Of a stretch of DNA of 64,000 nt, positions 43,770 to 51,951 are shown in pieces; the stretch's first letter is position 1, and each line of letters opens with the position of its first letter. This DNA comes from an uncultured Pseudomonadales bacterium. Its GTDB lineage: Bacteria > Pseudomonadota > Gammaproteobacteria > Pseudomonadales > Pseudohongiellaceae. The notes under the pieces are model-generated. The model saw nothing but the letters and a program-made list of their open reading frames with translations. It ran no database searches and had not been told where the DNA came from. Position numbers and translations under genes: made by a program. The DNA lies in assembly GCA_947259995.1 (NCBI GenBank), contig CAMYOK010000007.1:1-64000 (forward strand). The letters run 5' to 3'.

Positions 43770-46340
43770 TTAAGCGGAGTTGCGGCTGGCATTGATATTG
43801 CCAAACAGTGAGCGCATTACCATCTTTTCATACAACGCCAAGGTCTCGGAGCTTTCAATGTTACGCTCCTGTTGAATCTGCATAAGCGCATACTGTTGCA
43901 CTGTCAATAATGGCAATACCACGCGCTCGCGAAGTTGAATACTCATGCGGCTACGATGGTTATCTTCAAGCAGCCATTTCTGCCCCGAAATTTTCAATAC
44001 CATCAAGCGGCTGAGCTCATACTCCGCGTGCAGCGTTTTCCAAAACTCCCCGAAGCGTTCGTCGTTTTCCATATAACGCGTCAATTCGAAGTTGGTCTTC
44101 TTCATGCTTTGCATGCTGTTGGAGATTAGCGCCTTGAAGAATCGCGAACGATGATAGAGGCTTACACAGGCATCCCAGTTGCCTGCCTCTTGCTGTTCTT
44201 TGAGCGCCGTTCCCAAACCATAAAAACCAGGAACGTTCTGCTTCAATTGGCTCCATGCGCCGACGAAGGGGATGGCGCGTAAGTCTTCAAAGGCCAGTTT
44301 ACTTGTGCCCCCGCGCTTAGAGGGACGACTGCCAATATTAGTCATCGCATAGTATTTAAGCGTGCTCATCTCTTCGAGATAGGGCAAGAACAGTGGGCTA
44401 TTCTTAAATTCGTCATAGGAGCGGTATGAAGATTGCGCCAAGTCCTCAAGCAACTTGCGCTGAGCTGCATCCAATTCACTTTCTGGGCGCTCGTACAGGT
44501 TGTTCTCTAAACCTGCCGTTAAGAGTTGGCTTAAGTTGTGTTTTGCCGCCTCTTTAATCCCATAAAGAGTCGAGATGGTTTGCCCCTGCACCGTCATCTG
44601 GATTTGGTTGCTCTCGATCTTCTTGCCCAATGCCGCATAGAAAAGATACGTGTCGCCACCACCACGTGCGGGTGGTCCACCGCGACCGTCGAAGAACAGG
44701 ACTTCAACGCCCTGCGCGCGCGAGACCTGGGTCAAATCTTCTTTGGCGCGATAGATCGCCCAGTTAGCCATCAAATAGCCGCCATCCTTAGTGCCATCGG
44801 AAAACCCTAGCATTACCGTTTGTTTATGGCGGCGCTGTTCTAGGTGCGCCTTATAGATTGGATGAGTGTAGATTGCTGTCATCGCCTCACCCGCGCGCTG
44901 CAAATCATCCACCGTTTCGAACAGAGGCACGATATCGACACTCAACTGACTATCTTGCCAGCCGCATAAATTAAATAAGGCATGCACCTTCGCGATATCT
45001 ACGGGGCCTCGACAATTGCTGATGATGTAACGATGAGCGCCACGTAGCCCGTTTAGGCGTTGAATTTTCTTGATCACAGAGAACGAGGCCAAGGTATCTT
45101 GCAACACTGGATCATTATACTGATTCAAATCCACATCGCCTTTGCATTTCAGCAAAGCGTCGATCTGCTGCGCCTGCGGCAATGTGTCAAAATCCTTAGG
45201 CAACACTTCTGGGTGTTGCTCGATCACTTGCTCGAGGGCTTTCGCAATCACTCTGCTGTCCTGACGGATGTCGAGGCTGGCAAAATGGAAGCCAAATAAC
45301 TGCACCTTACGCCGGAACGACTTAAGAAGGTCTAAGTACATGCCTTGATGTTCGTCGATGAGCACTTGTTCAATCTCGCCCAACTCTGTTAAGAAGTGCG
45401 CCATGCTCAAATTATCATCAGTTTCGGCATCGCTTAGCTCAGAGTGTAACAACCACTCCAAAGCCTCGAGCCTCTTGTAAGTTCCTCTAAAACTCAAACG
45501 CCGCTTTAACGCACGAATATCCTTGTGGTAGCAATTGAGAATCGTGTAACGCAGTTTAGCGGCCACTTTCAAAGTGGTCGAAGTGGTCACAAACGGGTTG
45601 CCATCGCGGTCGCCACCAGGCCAAAAGCCAATAGATATAAGCTCTTTATTCGCTGTGACCTTCTCTGGGTAGTCCTCAGCTAACTGGTCGACAATGCCAC
45701 CGATCCCAGGGTAAAAAATATTGCCCAAATACCAACTTAACAATACCGCTTCATCATAGGGTGATGGTTTTTCTTTTTGAAAGAATGGAGTATTGCCTAA
45801 CTGCTGGAGAAGGTCCCGCGCTGTACCGATATCATTACCAGAGATAGCCGCTGTCAGGTCGGAAATAATCGCTAGCACCGGGCCTGTATAGAATTGTGTT
45901 GGGTGAGCAGTCAACACGACTCGAACACCGAAATTCTCTAAGATATTACCTAGCTGCTCTTGTAAGTCGCTATCTTTGGCGCGCACCAAAAGTTGTGACA
46001 ACGAGCCTTTTCCGGCTATACGGTGAATCTGGCTATAGGAGGCATCCTCTAAGGCATCGACGAGGACAACCTGACGCTCAACGTATTGAATCACCTTGAA
46101 CAGAAACTGAATTCGTTCGTTCTCGGAGAAATGCGGTTTATGGATTTCGAAGAAATCTTGCAATATTTGCGTAGGGCTTTTGCCCTCGTCCAAGCCTGTC
46201 GTACAGGCTTCACTCAGCAAAGGCAGGAGCGTTCCCGTTTGCTCTACCGCATCAAGGGGCAGCGTGAGAAACAAACTGTTATAAAGCTGGAACTTTAGTT
46301 CTACCAGCTCGGAGAATGTCTTTGCGACGTGGTCGGCCAT
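43770..46340 (-). CDS. ppc: Phosphoenolpyruvate carboxylase (Bacteroidetes-like variant)
   Basis: This 856-residue enzyme carboxylates PEP to oxaloacetate. Catalytic His146 lies in VLTAHPTQF. The metal and PEP site is GFWPGGDRDGNPF. FGFHFASLDIRQDS and MLGFSDGTKDGGYLMANWAIY follow. The glycine loop reads FFDGRGGPPARGGGDTYLF, whereas enterobacterial enzymes have FHGRGGTVGRGGGP. HPTQ in place of HPTE and the changed loop resemble the shorter PEP carboxylase type common in Bacteroidetes. It is the only anaplerotic gene in the window and stands downstream of yfbR on the same strand. Confidence 0.92.
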   Translation of the reverse strand: MADHVAKTFSELVELKFQLYNSLFLTLPLDAVEQTGTLLPLLSEACTTGLDEGKSPTQILQDFFEIHKPHFSENERIQFLFKVIQYVERQVVLVDALEDASYSQIHRIAGKGSLSQLLVRAKDSDLQEQLGNILENFGVRVVLTAHPTQFYTGPVLAIISDLTAAISGNDIGTARDLLQQLGNTPFFQKEKPSPYDEAVLLSWYLGNIFYPGIGGIVDQLAEDYPEKVTANKELISIGFWPGGDRDGNPFVTTSTTLKVAAKLRYTILNCYHKDIRALKRRLSFRGTYKRLEALEWLLHSELSDAETDDNLSMAHFLTELGEIEQVLIDEHQGMYLDLLKSFRRKVQLFGFHFASLDIRQDSRVIAKALEQVIEQHPEVLPKDFDTLPQAQQIDALLKCKGDVDLNQYNDPVLQDTLASFSVIKKIQRLNGLRGAHRYIISNCRGPVDIAKVHALFNLCGWQDSQLSVDIVPLFETVDDLQRAGEAMTAIYTHPIYKAHLEQRRHKQTVMLGFSDGTKDGGYLMANWAIYRAKEDLTQVSRAQGVEVLFFDGRGGPPARGGGDTYLFYAALGKKIESNQIQMTVQGQTISTLYGIKEAAKHNLSQLLTAGLENNLYERPESELDAAQRKLLEDLAQSSYRSYDEFKNSPLFLPYLEEMSTLKYYAMTNIGSRPSKRGGTSKLAFEDLRAIPFVGAWSQLKQNVPGFYGLGTALKEQQEAGNWDACVSLYHRSRFFKALISNSMQSMKKTNFELTRYMENDERFGEFWKTLHAEYELSRLMVLKISGQKWLLEDNHRSRMSIQLRERVVLPLLTVQQYALMQIQQERNIESSETLALYEKMVMRSLFGNINASRNSA

Positions 46341-46369
46341 AGTGTGTGTAATCCTCTGTCTCTTTCGTG

Positions 46370-46966
46370 TTACTTAAGTAGTTCGTCCAATGTTAGGCCG
46401 TAACTAGGAATAAATGTCTCGATAAAATACTGTACTTCCGGCATATCGAAGCGCTCTAAGCGGTCTTTGACATCTTTTTCTGCTTGCGAAAACTCAAAGT
46501 TCCCCGCCAGCACTTCCGAGCGGCATTTGATATAAGCGCATAGTGTATCGGCTGCCTTGATAAACAATAAATGCTCAGCTTCTATCTCATCGTGCAATAA
46601 GACACTGCGAAAATCTTCCTGCAACTCCACAGGCAACAGGCTCAACAGCTCTTGCTCTGCCTGCTTCTCTACTGCTTTGTATGCATTGGTAATTTCTGGA
46701 GAATGATATTTTATTGGCGAAGGCATATCACCGGTAATGACCTCCCCGCAGTCATGGTAGAGCGCCGCCACAACCACTGCATTGACGTCGAGACTCCCAC
46801 CAAAACGGCGATTGCGGATAATCCCTAATGCGTGGGTAATTGTAGCAACCTCCCAGCTATGCTCCATCACGTTCTCGTTAATGACGTTGCGCTTTAGACC
46901 CCAACGCTGCAACCAACGGATTTTGCTGATATAAGCGTAGAAGTGACTACGAACAGTGTTGAGCAT
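46370..46966 (-). CDS. yfbR: 5'-deoxynucleotidase YfbR
   Basis: This 198-residue HD-domain protein shows the family residues: RNVINENVMEHSWEVATITHAL (first His), ALYHDCGEVITGDMPSPIKY (HD pair and catalytic Glu), and HLLFIKAADTLCAYIKC with the last Asp. YfbR removes phosphate from deoxynucleoside monophosphates. The length equals that of the E. coli enzyme. It lies 29 bp upstream of ppc. Confidence 0.92.
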   Translation of the reverse strand: MLNTVRSHFYAYISKIRWLQRWGLKRNVINENVMEHSWEVATITHALGIIRNRRFGGSLDVNAVVVAALYHDCGEVITGDMPSPIKYHSPEITNAYKAVEKQAEQELLSLLPVELQEDFRSVLLHDEIEAEHLLFIKAADTLCAYIKCRSEVLAGNFEFSQAEKDVKDRLERFDMPEVQYFIETFIPSYGLTLDELLK

Positions 46967-47204
46967 ATGGGATTCTCTACTTACGTGGCGTTAACTCGAA
47001 AGGCCGATGTTTGCATATCAGCATATAGCAATTGCCCCCTTCATGCCCAGCAAACACAGTATTAAGGCGCTTAAATAGCGGCTCTAGGGCTCATTTTGCC
47101 GAATGCAGCTTGCTCCAATGTCTTACTAATCGCTACACTTGCGGCTCACATTAGCTCGCTATGATGTGGATTATCAGAACTTCATAAACCCGTTAGGCTG
47201 TCAT

Positions 47205-47525
47205 ATGGAAAATATTCAAGAATCATCCAATCCTGTTATCCGCTTACTTAGCGGTAGCGCTTTTGGGCTCGCTAAAACGTATTGGACGTTCTATTTGATA
47301 GGGGCAGCAATATTCTTTGCGGTAGGAAGTGTGCTGGTAGCAGACCACAATTGGTCCGTGTACGTGCCAGCTCTCGTCATTAGTTTGATCTATTCTTTTA
47401 TTCTGTTGCTCGGCGTACAGCGTTATTACAAAGGCGATGATCCAGGCAAGACGCTTGGCCGCGTTGGGATGCTGTTTTTATTGCTCAATCTGAGCAATAC
47501 CCTCGCCACCCTCAGCTTTATCTAA
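47205..47525 (+). CDS. Small membrane protein of unknown function
   Basis: From the ATG at 47205 the protein has 106 residues and four predicted membrane segments (AKTYWTFYLIGAAIFFAVGSVLV, NWSVYVPALVISLIYSFILLL, VGMLFLLLNLSNTLATLSF). I do not recognise a family. A longer frame to 47139 lacks a ribosome site. It converges on the DUF1415 gene with 5 bp between stops. Confidence 0.65.
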   Translation: MENIQESSNPVIRLLSGSAFGLAKTYWTFYLIGAAIFFAVGSVLVADHNWSVYVPALVISLIYSFILLLGVQRYYKGDDPGKTLGRVGMLFLLLNLSNTLATLSFI

Positions 47526-47530
47526 AGCGC

Positions 47531-48082
47531 TCACTGGCGAATACGGGTGAGCAGCTCGCGCCAGAACTCATCGCCCTTCTCGCGCGCCATTGCCACATTG
47601 CGCTCTGGGATTTGCGCGGTGTCTGGATGAGCTGCCACCGCCCCTTCCACACTCGCCTCGCGCAACAAATGAATAATCGGCCAGGGCGACCGGTTAGTGT
47701 AGTTCGACGGGTCATTCTTGCTCGTTCCTTCAAACTGATAACGAGGATGAAAACTGGCTAATTGATAAACGCCTTCGAGGGATTGATCATTGAGCCAGCC
47801 ATGGGCCATCTCTAGCAGATCAAGAAAATCATAAAAATCGTCTAAGCCTTGGGCAAAAATCAGCAATGTGGTCTCAATGCTTGGGTCGCGCTCTAAACGC
47901 TCTAACTCTGCCGCAAAATTGAGCAGCATCTCTTCGGTCTTGGCATCCTCGCAGACGACAAAGCGCACGCGACCGCCCTCATACTCGCGCCGCGCAAATG
48001 GACATAGATTAAGCCCAATGACGGCCTCCTCTAGCCACGCCCTTGTGGCCCTCTCGATATTCGCGCTTAGCTCACTGGCCAT
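47531..48082 (-). CDS. DUF1415 family protein
   Basis: This 183-residue protein has the DUF1415 pattern: TRAWLEEAVIGLNLCPFARREYEGGRVRFVV near the start and FHPRYQFEGTSKNDPSNYTNRSPWPIIHLLREASVEGAV in the middle. Function unknown. Its ATG shares one base with the stop of the helicase gene (TAATG), so translation is probably coupled. Confidence 0.85.
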   Translation of the reverse strand: MASELSANIERATRAWLEEAVIGLNLCPFARREYEGGRVRFVVCEDAKTEEMLLNFAAELERLERDPSIETTLLIFAQGLDDFYDFLDLLEMAHGWLNDQSLEGVYQLASFHPRYQFEGTSKNDPSNYTNRSPWPIIHLLREASVEGAVAAHPDTAQIPERNVAMAREKGDEFWRELLTRIRQ

Positions 48083-49320
48083 TAGCTTTTCTTCTTCCGC
48101 TTTGTCGACCCGGCCGCTTTGCCGGAAGCTTTTACTTTTTTCGGACCTTTGTAGCTGCCAGGCACGTCCTTAACCTTGCGGTGCTCCATCGTCACTTGCA
48201 GATAACGCTCGATAGAGGCTTTCAAATTCCACTCATTGGGAGCAATCAAACTCACTGCCAAGCCCTTCTCGCCAGCGCGCCCAGTGCGCCCTATGCGGTG
48301 CACGTAGTCATCTCCCTTGCGGGCCATATCGAAATTGACCACAAGGTCGATGCCTTTGACATCGAGCCCGCGTGAAGCCACATCACTGGCAATCAAGACT
48401 TTAATCTTGCCGTCCCTAAAGGCCGTCGTCGTGCTATTACGAACATCCTGCTTTACTTCACCATGTAAATAACCGGCCCGTTGACCTCGGTAGCGCATAA
48501 CACCCGAGAGATGCGTCGCCATGTCACGAGTGTTAGCAAACACCAAGGCACGCTCGAACGGCTCATTCTCTAGCAACCACAGCAATAGCTTCTCTTTGTG
48601 TTTAGCATCATCGGCAAGAATATACTGCTGCTTGATCGACTCGTGTTGCTCACGCACAGGGTTGACCATGACCCGAGCGGGATTAGTTAACACCTGACTC
48701 AGGCGGCGTACACCCGCGGGCAGAGTGGCAGATAAGAGCATGGTTTGCCGCTGCTCATTACAAGTCGCAATGATCGCCAAGACATCTTCGTCGAAGCCCA
48801 TCTCGAAAAGACGGTCGGCCTCATCCAGCACTAGGAACTCAAGATGATCGAATAGCGTGCTGCCTTCTTTGACTAGTTCCAACATGCGACCAGGGGTTGA
48901 GATGATGAACTCTGGGTCCTTGCGCAATAGGGCACGCTGTACTCTGAACTCCTGACCACCCGTAATCACGCCCACCTTAATACCGCAGTAACTCGCGAGC
49001 TTCTCGCATTCCTTACCAATTTGCCGCGCCAACTCTCGCGTAGGCACCAAAACCAATGCCCGAGTCCCCTCTTTGGGTGGGGGGCGCACGATCATATGCT
49101 GCAAAATCGGCAACAAGAATGCGGCGGTCTTGCCACTGCCAGTGGCGGCACTTACCAGCAAGTCACGGCCTGCAAGTGCTAGCGGTATAGCCTGTTGCTG
49201 CACCGCAGTGGGTTGCTTAAAGCCCATCTTGTCGACGGACTTCAATAGTTTTTGGTCAAGCGAGAGCGTTGAAAACACGGAAATACCTAGGTCAATTTGT
49301 TGCGCGCACCTTACCACCAA
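48082..49320 (-). CDS. DEAD-box RNA helicase (SrmB/RhlE-like)
   Basis: This protein of up to 412 residues has the full set of DEAD-box motifs: Q motif (GFKQPTAVQQQAIP), Walker A (AATGSGKTAAF), PTRELA, DEAD in VLDEADRLF, SAT, and HRIGRTGRAGEKG. The basic C-terminal tail (KKVKASGKAAGSTKRKKK) suits RNA binding. It unwinds short RNA duplexes and probably helps ribosome assembly or RNA turnover. Start is uncertain: the ATG at 49320 gives a leader of 14 residues, but a GTG at 49278 after CTAGGTATTTCC begins directly at FSTLSLDQKLL and is quite plausible. Confidence 0.9.
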   Translation of the reverse strand: MVVRCAQQIDLGISVFSTLSLDQKLLKSVDKMGFKQPTAVQQQAIPLALAGRDLLVSAATGSGKTAAFLLPILQHMIVRPPPKEGTRALVLVPTRELARQIGKECEKLASYCGIKVGVITGGQEFRVQRALLRKDPEFIISTPGRMLELVKEGSTLFDHLEFLVLDEADRLFEMGFDEDVLAIIATCNEQRQTMLLSATLPAGVRRLSQVLTNPARVMVNPVREQHESIKQQYILADDAKHKEKLLLWLLENEPFERALVFANTRDMATHLSGVMRYRGQRAGYLHGEVKQDVRNSTTTAFRDGKIKVLIASDVASRGLDVKGIDLVVNFDMARKGDDYVHRIGRTGRAGEKGLAVSLIAPNEWNLKASIERYLQVTMEHRKVKDVPGSYKGPKKVKASGKAAGSTKRKKKS

Positions 49321-49377
49321 CCGCTAAGTTTGCAATCAGAATATCCTTGCATGCCTCAGTACGGTTATAGTGCGCCG

Positions 49378-49797
49378 ATGATTGTCGACTATACACTATT
49401 ATTCTTCAGCGCCTTGATCGCCGCTACGATCTTGCCGTTTTACTCCGAAGCCTTTCTTTATTGGGTGCTGCAGGAATCCAGCTCTGTCGCCATCCCCCTA
49501 TTGATCGCCACCGCTGGCAACGTCCTTGGCGCCTGCATCAATTGGCGCCTAGGCCAAGAGCTTCTGCGCTTCAAAGACCGGCGCTGGTTCTATTTCAATG
49601 ACCAACAGATTGCGCGAGCACAGCGAGGATTTCAGCGTTACGGACTATGGACACTGCTATTGTCTTGGCTTCCCATAGTGGGTGACCCATTGACCTTGAT
49701 TGCAGGCATGATGAAGGTGCGGTTTAGGGTGTTTTTGTTGCTAGTCACACTTGGCAAAGCATCGCGATATTTATTGATCGCGTGGCTTGCGCTTTGA
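49378..49797 (+). CDS. YqaA-like DedA-family membrane protein
   Basis: From the ATG at 49378 the protein has 139 residues and about four membrane segments. YqaA/SNARE-associated features include LFFSALIAATILPFYSEAFLYWVL, ATAGNVLGACINWRLGQ and FQRYGLWTLLLSWLPIVGDPLTLIAGMMKVRFRVFLLLVTLGKASRYLLIAW-type sequence. DedA relatives move phospholipid carriers across the membrane. No strong ribosome site is seen, and starts at 49351 or 49297 are possible. Its 3' end overlaps the convergent XRE gene by 27 bp. Confidence 0.75.
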   Translation: MIVDYTLLFFSALIAATILPFYSEAFLYWVLQESSSVAIPLLIATAGNVLGACINWRLGQELLRFKDRRWFYFNDQQIARAQRGFQRYGLWTLLLSWLPIVGDPLTLIAGMMKVRFRVFLLLVTLGKASRYLLIAWLAL

Positions 49798-50112
49798 GAC
49801 TTTTGCTTTAGAGGGCTCGGGGGATTGCTCGTGCAGTATCTCAGCGCGCTGGGTTTCGGGCACGCTTAAGCCGCGCGGCACTGTCATCGTATAGTTTTTC
49901 GAGCTCGTCACCTGTGGAAACAGGTCGCCAACGTCAGCGTGAAAGACTCGGCACAAGGTTTCTAAAGTATTGATAGTCACATTCTGGTCGAGATTCTCGA
50001 TGCGCATGATGGTGGATTGCGCCACGCCAATTTTGCGTGCGAACTCCCGCTGCGTCGTACTTCCCCGCTTCTGTTTAATGAAAATTGCTAGACGTTGCCG
50101 CAGATGAACCAT
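49771..50112 (-). CDS. XRE-family transcriptional regulator
   Basis: From the ATG at 50112 the protein has 113 residues. An N-terminal helix-turn-helix of the Cro/CI type (REFARKIGVAQSTIMRIENLDQNVTINTLETLCRVFHADVGDLF-type, about 22-66) is followed by a charged tail (SPEPSKAKVSKRKPRDQ). A TATAAA sequence on the minus strand ends only a few bases before this ATG, so the mRNA may be leaderless. A longer frame to 50166 would place the operators inside the gene. Target genes are unknown; the divergent AbgT transporter is a candidate. Confidence 0.78.
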   Translation of the reverse strand: MVHLRQRLAIFIKQKRGSTTQREFARKIGVAQSTIMRIENLDQNVTINTLETLCRVFHADVGDLFPQVTSSKNYTMTVPRGLSVPETQRAEILHEQSPEPSKAKVSKRKPRDQ

Positions 50113-50151
50113 ATGTGGTTTATACTGCAAGCAAAGAACCACATGGGGTTC
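50106..50151 (-). promoter_or_regulatory. Twin inverted repeats at the XRE promoter
   Basis: Two similar palindromes, AACCATATGTGGTT (50107-50120) and AACCACATGGGGTT (50137-50150), have centres exactly 30 bp apart, about three helical turns. A minus-strand TATAAA overlaps the first. They are probable operators for the XRE protein encoded there. Confidence 0.6.
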
Positions 50152-50304
50152 AAGATTAGGAAGCACCTAAGCCCGGGCTGGCAAGGCGGCCCCCATTGTT
50201 TGATGTCGTCACTTCAGGGGGCCGCCGCCCTTCTATAACTTGTCGCCCGCGCGCATCCATGCAACACTTCCGCACTCCTAACTCCATAGAAAAAGAAGAG
50301 AGTG

Positions 50305-51885
50305 ATGACAAACTCAAACGATAAGAACCCTTCTGTAACACCTTCGGAAATGACAGGCATGCTGGCGTGGATCGAACGCACGGGCAACAAGCTACCAGAC
50401 CCAGTTTTCATTTTCTTTAGCCTGATCCTGATACTCATAGGGATCAGTGTGATAGCGGCATTGTCAGGCTTCTCTGCATTGCACCCAACGCAGATGGATG
50501 CCAGTGGCAATCCCGTGTTGATCGAAGCTGCAAGCTTGCTCAGTGCTGACAACTTGCAGAGCCTATTGGTGCAAATGCCAGCCACGTTCGCTGGCTTCTA
50601 TCCATTAGGCTTTGTGCTCTTGGTCATGCTCGGTGCTGGCGTCGCGGAACGTTCGGGCCTGTTCGCCACCGCCATGAGCGCCGCGGTGACCAAAGCCCCT
50701 AAGATCATGCTGACCCCTGTCGTGGCCTTAGTCGCCATGGTCGGCAATCTCGCCGCCGATGCGGCCTACGTCGTGTTAATTCCCCTAGCCGCCATTATCT
50801 TCGCCGCCGCGGGCAGGCATCCCATTGCCGGCATCGCCGCAGCATTTGCTGGCGTCTCCGGCGGCTTTTCTGCCAACCTGATTCCCGGGCAACTAGACGC
50901 CTTGATGTTCGGGATCACCCAAGCGGCCGCTCAAACCATTGAGCCGAGTTGGACGGCAAATATCGCCGGCAATTGGTATTTCATTGCCGCAATGACCTTC
51001 GTGTTTCTACCCGTGATTTGGTACATCACCGACAAAGTGATCGAACCCCGTTTAGGCCCGCTTGGTGCGGATGCCACAAGCACCACTGCCGGCCTAGTCA
51101 AGAGCAATGGCGACATGAGCGACATGGAGCGCAAAGGTTTGGTACGAGCGGGATATGCTTGCCTAGCAGTTGTGGGCGTTTGGTTTGCATTATGTGTGCT
51201 ACCCGGCACACCGCTAATCAATGAAGAGGCCGGTGACGCACGCATGCAACCGTTCTATCAATCGCTAGTAGCAGGGTTCTTCATTCTATTCCTCGCGGCA
51301 GGCTGGGCCTATGGCGCCGCCACCGGCAGCATCAAAGACCACCGAGATGTTGTGCGCATGATGTCCGAGGCCATGGCTGATCTTTCCTATTACTTAGTGC
51401 TCGCCTTTGCGGCGGCCCATTTCGTGGCCATGTTCAATTGGTCAAACCTCGGGCTGATATTCGCAGTAAAAGGGGCAGGAGTAATCTCAGGTAGTGAGCT
51501 GCCAATGTCGGTGCTTCTAGTCTTGGTGGTGATCATGACCGCCTTGATCAACTTGTTCATCGGCTCTGCTAGCGCAAAATGGGCTTTATTGGCACCTGTC
51601 TTAGTGCCAATGCTGATGCTCTTAGGCGTTAGCCCAGAGATGAGCACCGCCGCTTACCGTGTTGGCGATGGCGCAACCAATATCATCACCCCGTTGATGC
51701 CCTACTTCCCTCTGATCCTGATGTTCGCACAGCGCTGGCAGAAGGAGTTCGGCCTTGGCAGTTTGGCCGCGATGATGATCCCCTACTCCATTTGGTTGCT
51801 CATCTCGGGCACCATCATGGTGGTAATCTGGATCATACTTGGCCTACCTCTCGGCCCAGGAGCCGGCTCGGGTTACATCCTTTAA
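50305..51885 (+). CDS. AbgT family transporter
   Basis: This protein of 526 residues has about 11-13 membrane segments and AbgT signatures: MLAWIERTGNKLPDPVFIFFSLIL at the start, LLVMLGAGVAERSGLF, VGNLAADAAYVVLIPLAA and ASAKWALLAPVLVPMLMLLGVSPE. AbgT members import p-aminobenzoyl-glutamate or export sulfonamides and other antifolates. The ATG at 50305 has AGAAGAGAG upstream; GTG at 50302 is adjacent. No Abg hydrolase genes are nearby, so import for folate recycling is only one possibility. Confidence 0.88.
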   Translation: MTNSNDKNPSVTPSEMTGMLAWIERTGNKLPDPVFIFFSLILILIGISVIAALSGFSALHPTQMDASGNPVLIEAASLLSADNLQSLLVQMPATFAGFYPLGFVLLVMLGAGVAERSGLFATAMSAAVTKAPKIMLTPVVALVAMVGNLAADAAYVVLIPLAAIIFAAAGRHPIAGIAAAFAGVSGGFSANLIPGQLDALMFGITQAAAQTIEPSWTANIAGNWYFIAAMTFVFLPVIWYITDKVIEPRLGPLGADATSTTAGLVKSNGDMSDMERKGLVRAGYACLAVVGVWFALCVLPGTPLINEEAGDARMQPFYQSLVAGFFILFLAAGWAYGAATGSIKDHRDVVRMMSEAMADLSYYLVLAFAAAHFVAMFNWSNLGLIFAVKGAGVISGSELPMSVLLVLVVIMTALINLFIGSASAKWALLAPVLVPMLMLLGVSPEMSTAAYRVGDGATNIITPLMPYFPLILMFAQRWQKEFGLGSLAAMMIPYSIWLLISGTIMVVIWIILGLPLGPGAGSGYIL

Positions 51886-51897
51886 GCTTTCTTGAAT

Positions 51898-51939
51898 GCA
51901 AACAAAAACGCCACCCTGATCGGTGGCGTTTTTGTTTGC
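51898..51939. terminator. Bidirectional terminator, perfect 18-bp stem
   Basis: GCAAACAAAAACGCCACC and its complement form an 18-bp perfect stem with a six-base loop. The outer part is A-rich on one arm and T-rich on the other. It therefore serves both the AbgT gene (plus) and the convergent monooxygenase-like gene (minus). Confidence 0.88.
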
Positions 51940-51951
51940 TCAGCGAGCATA

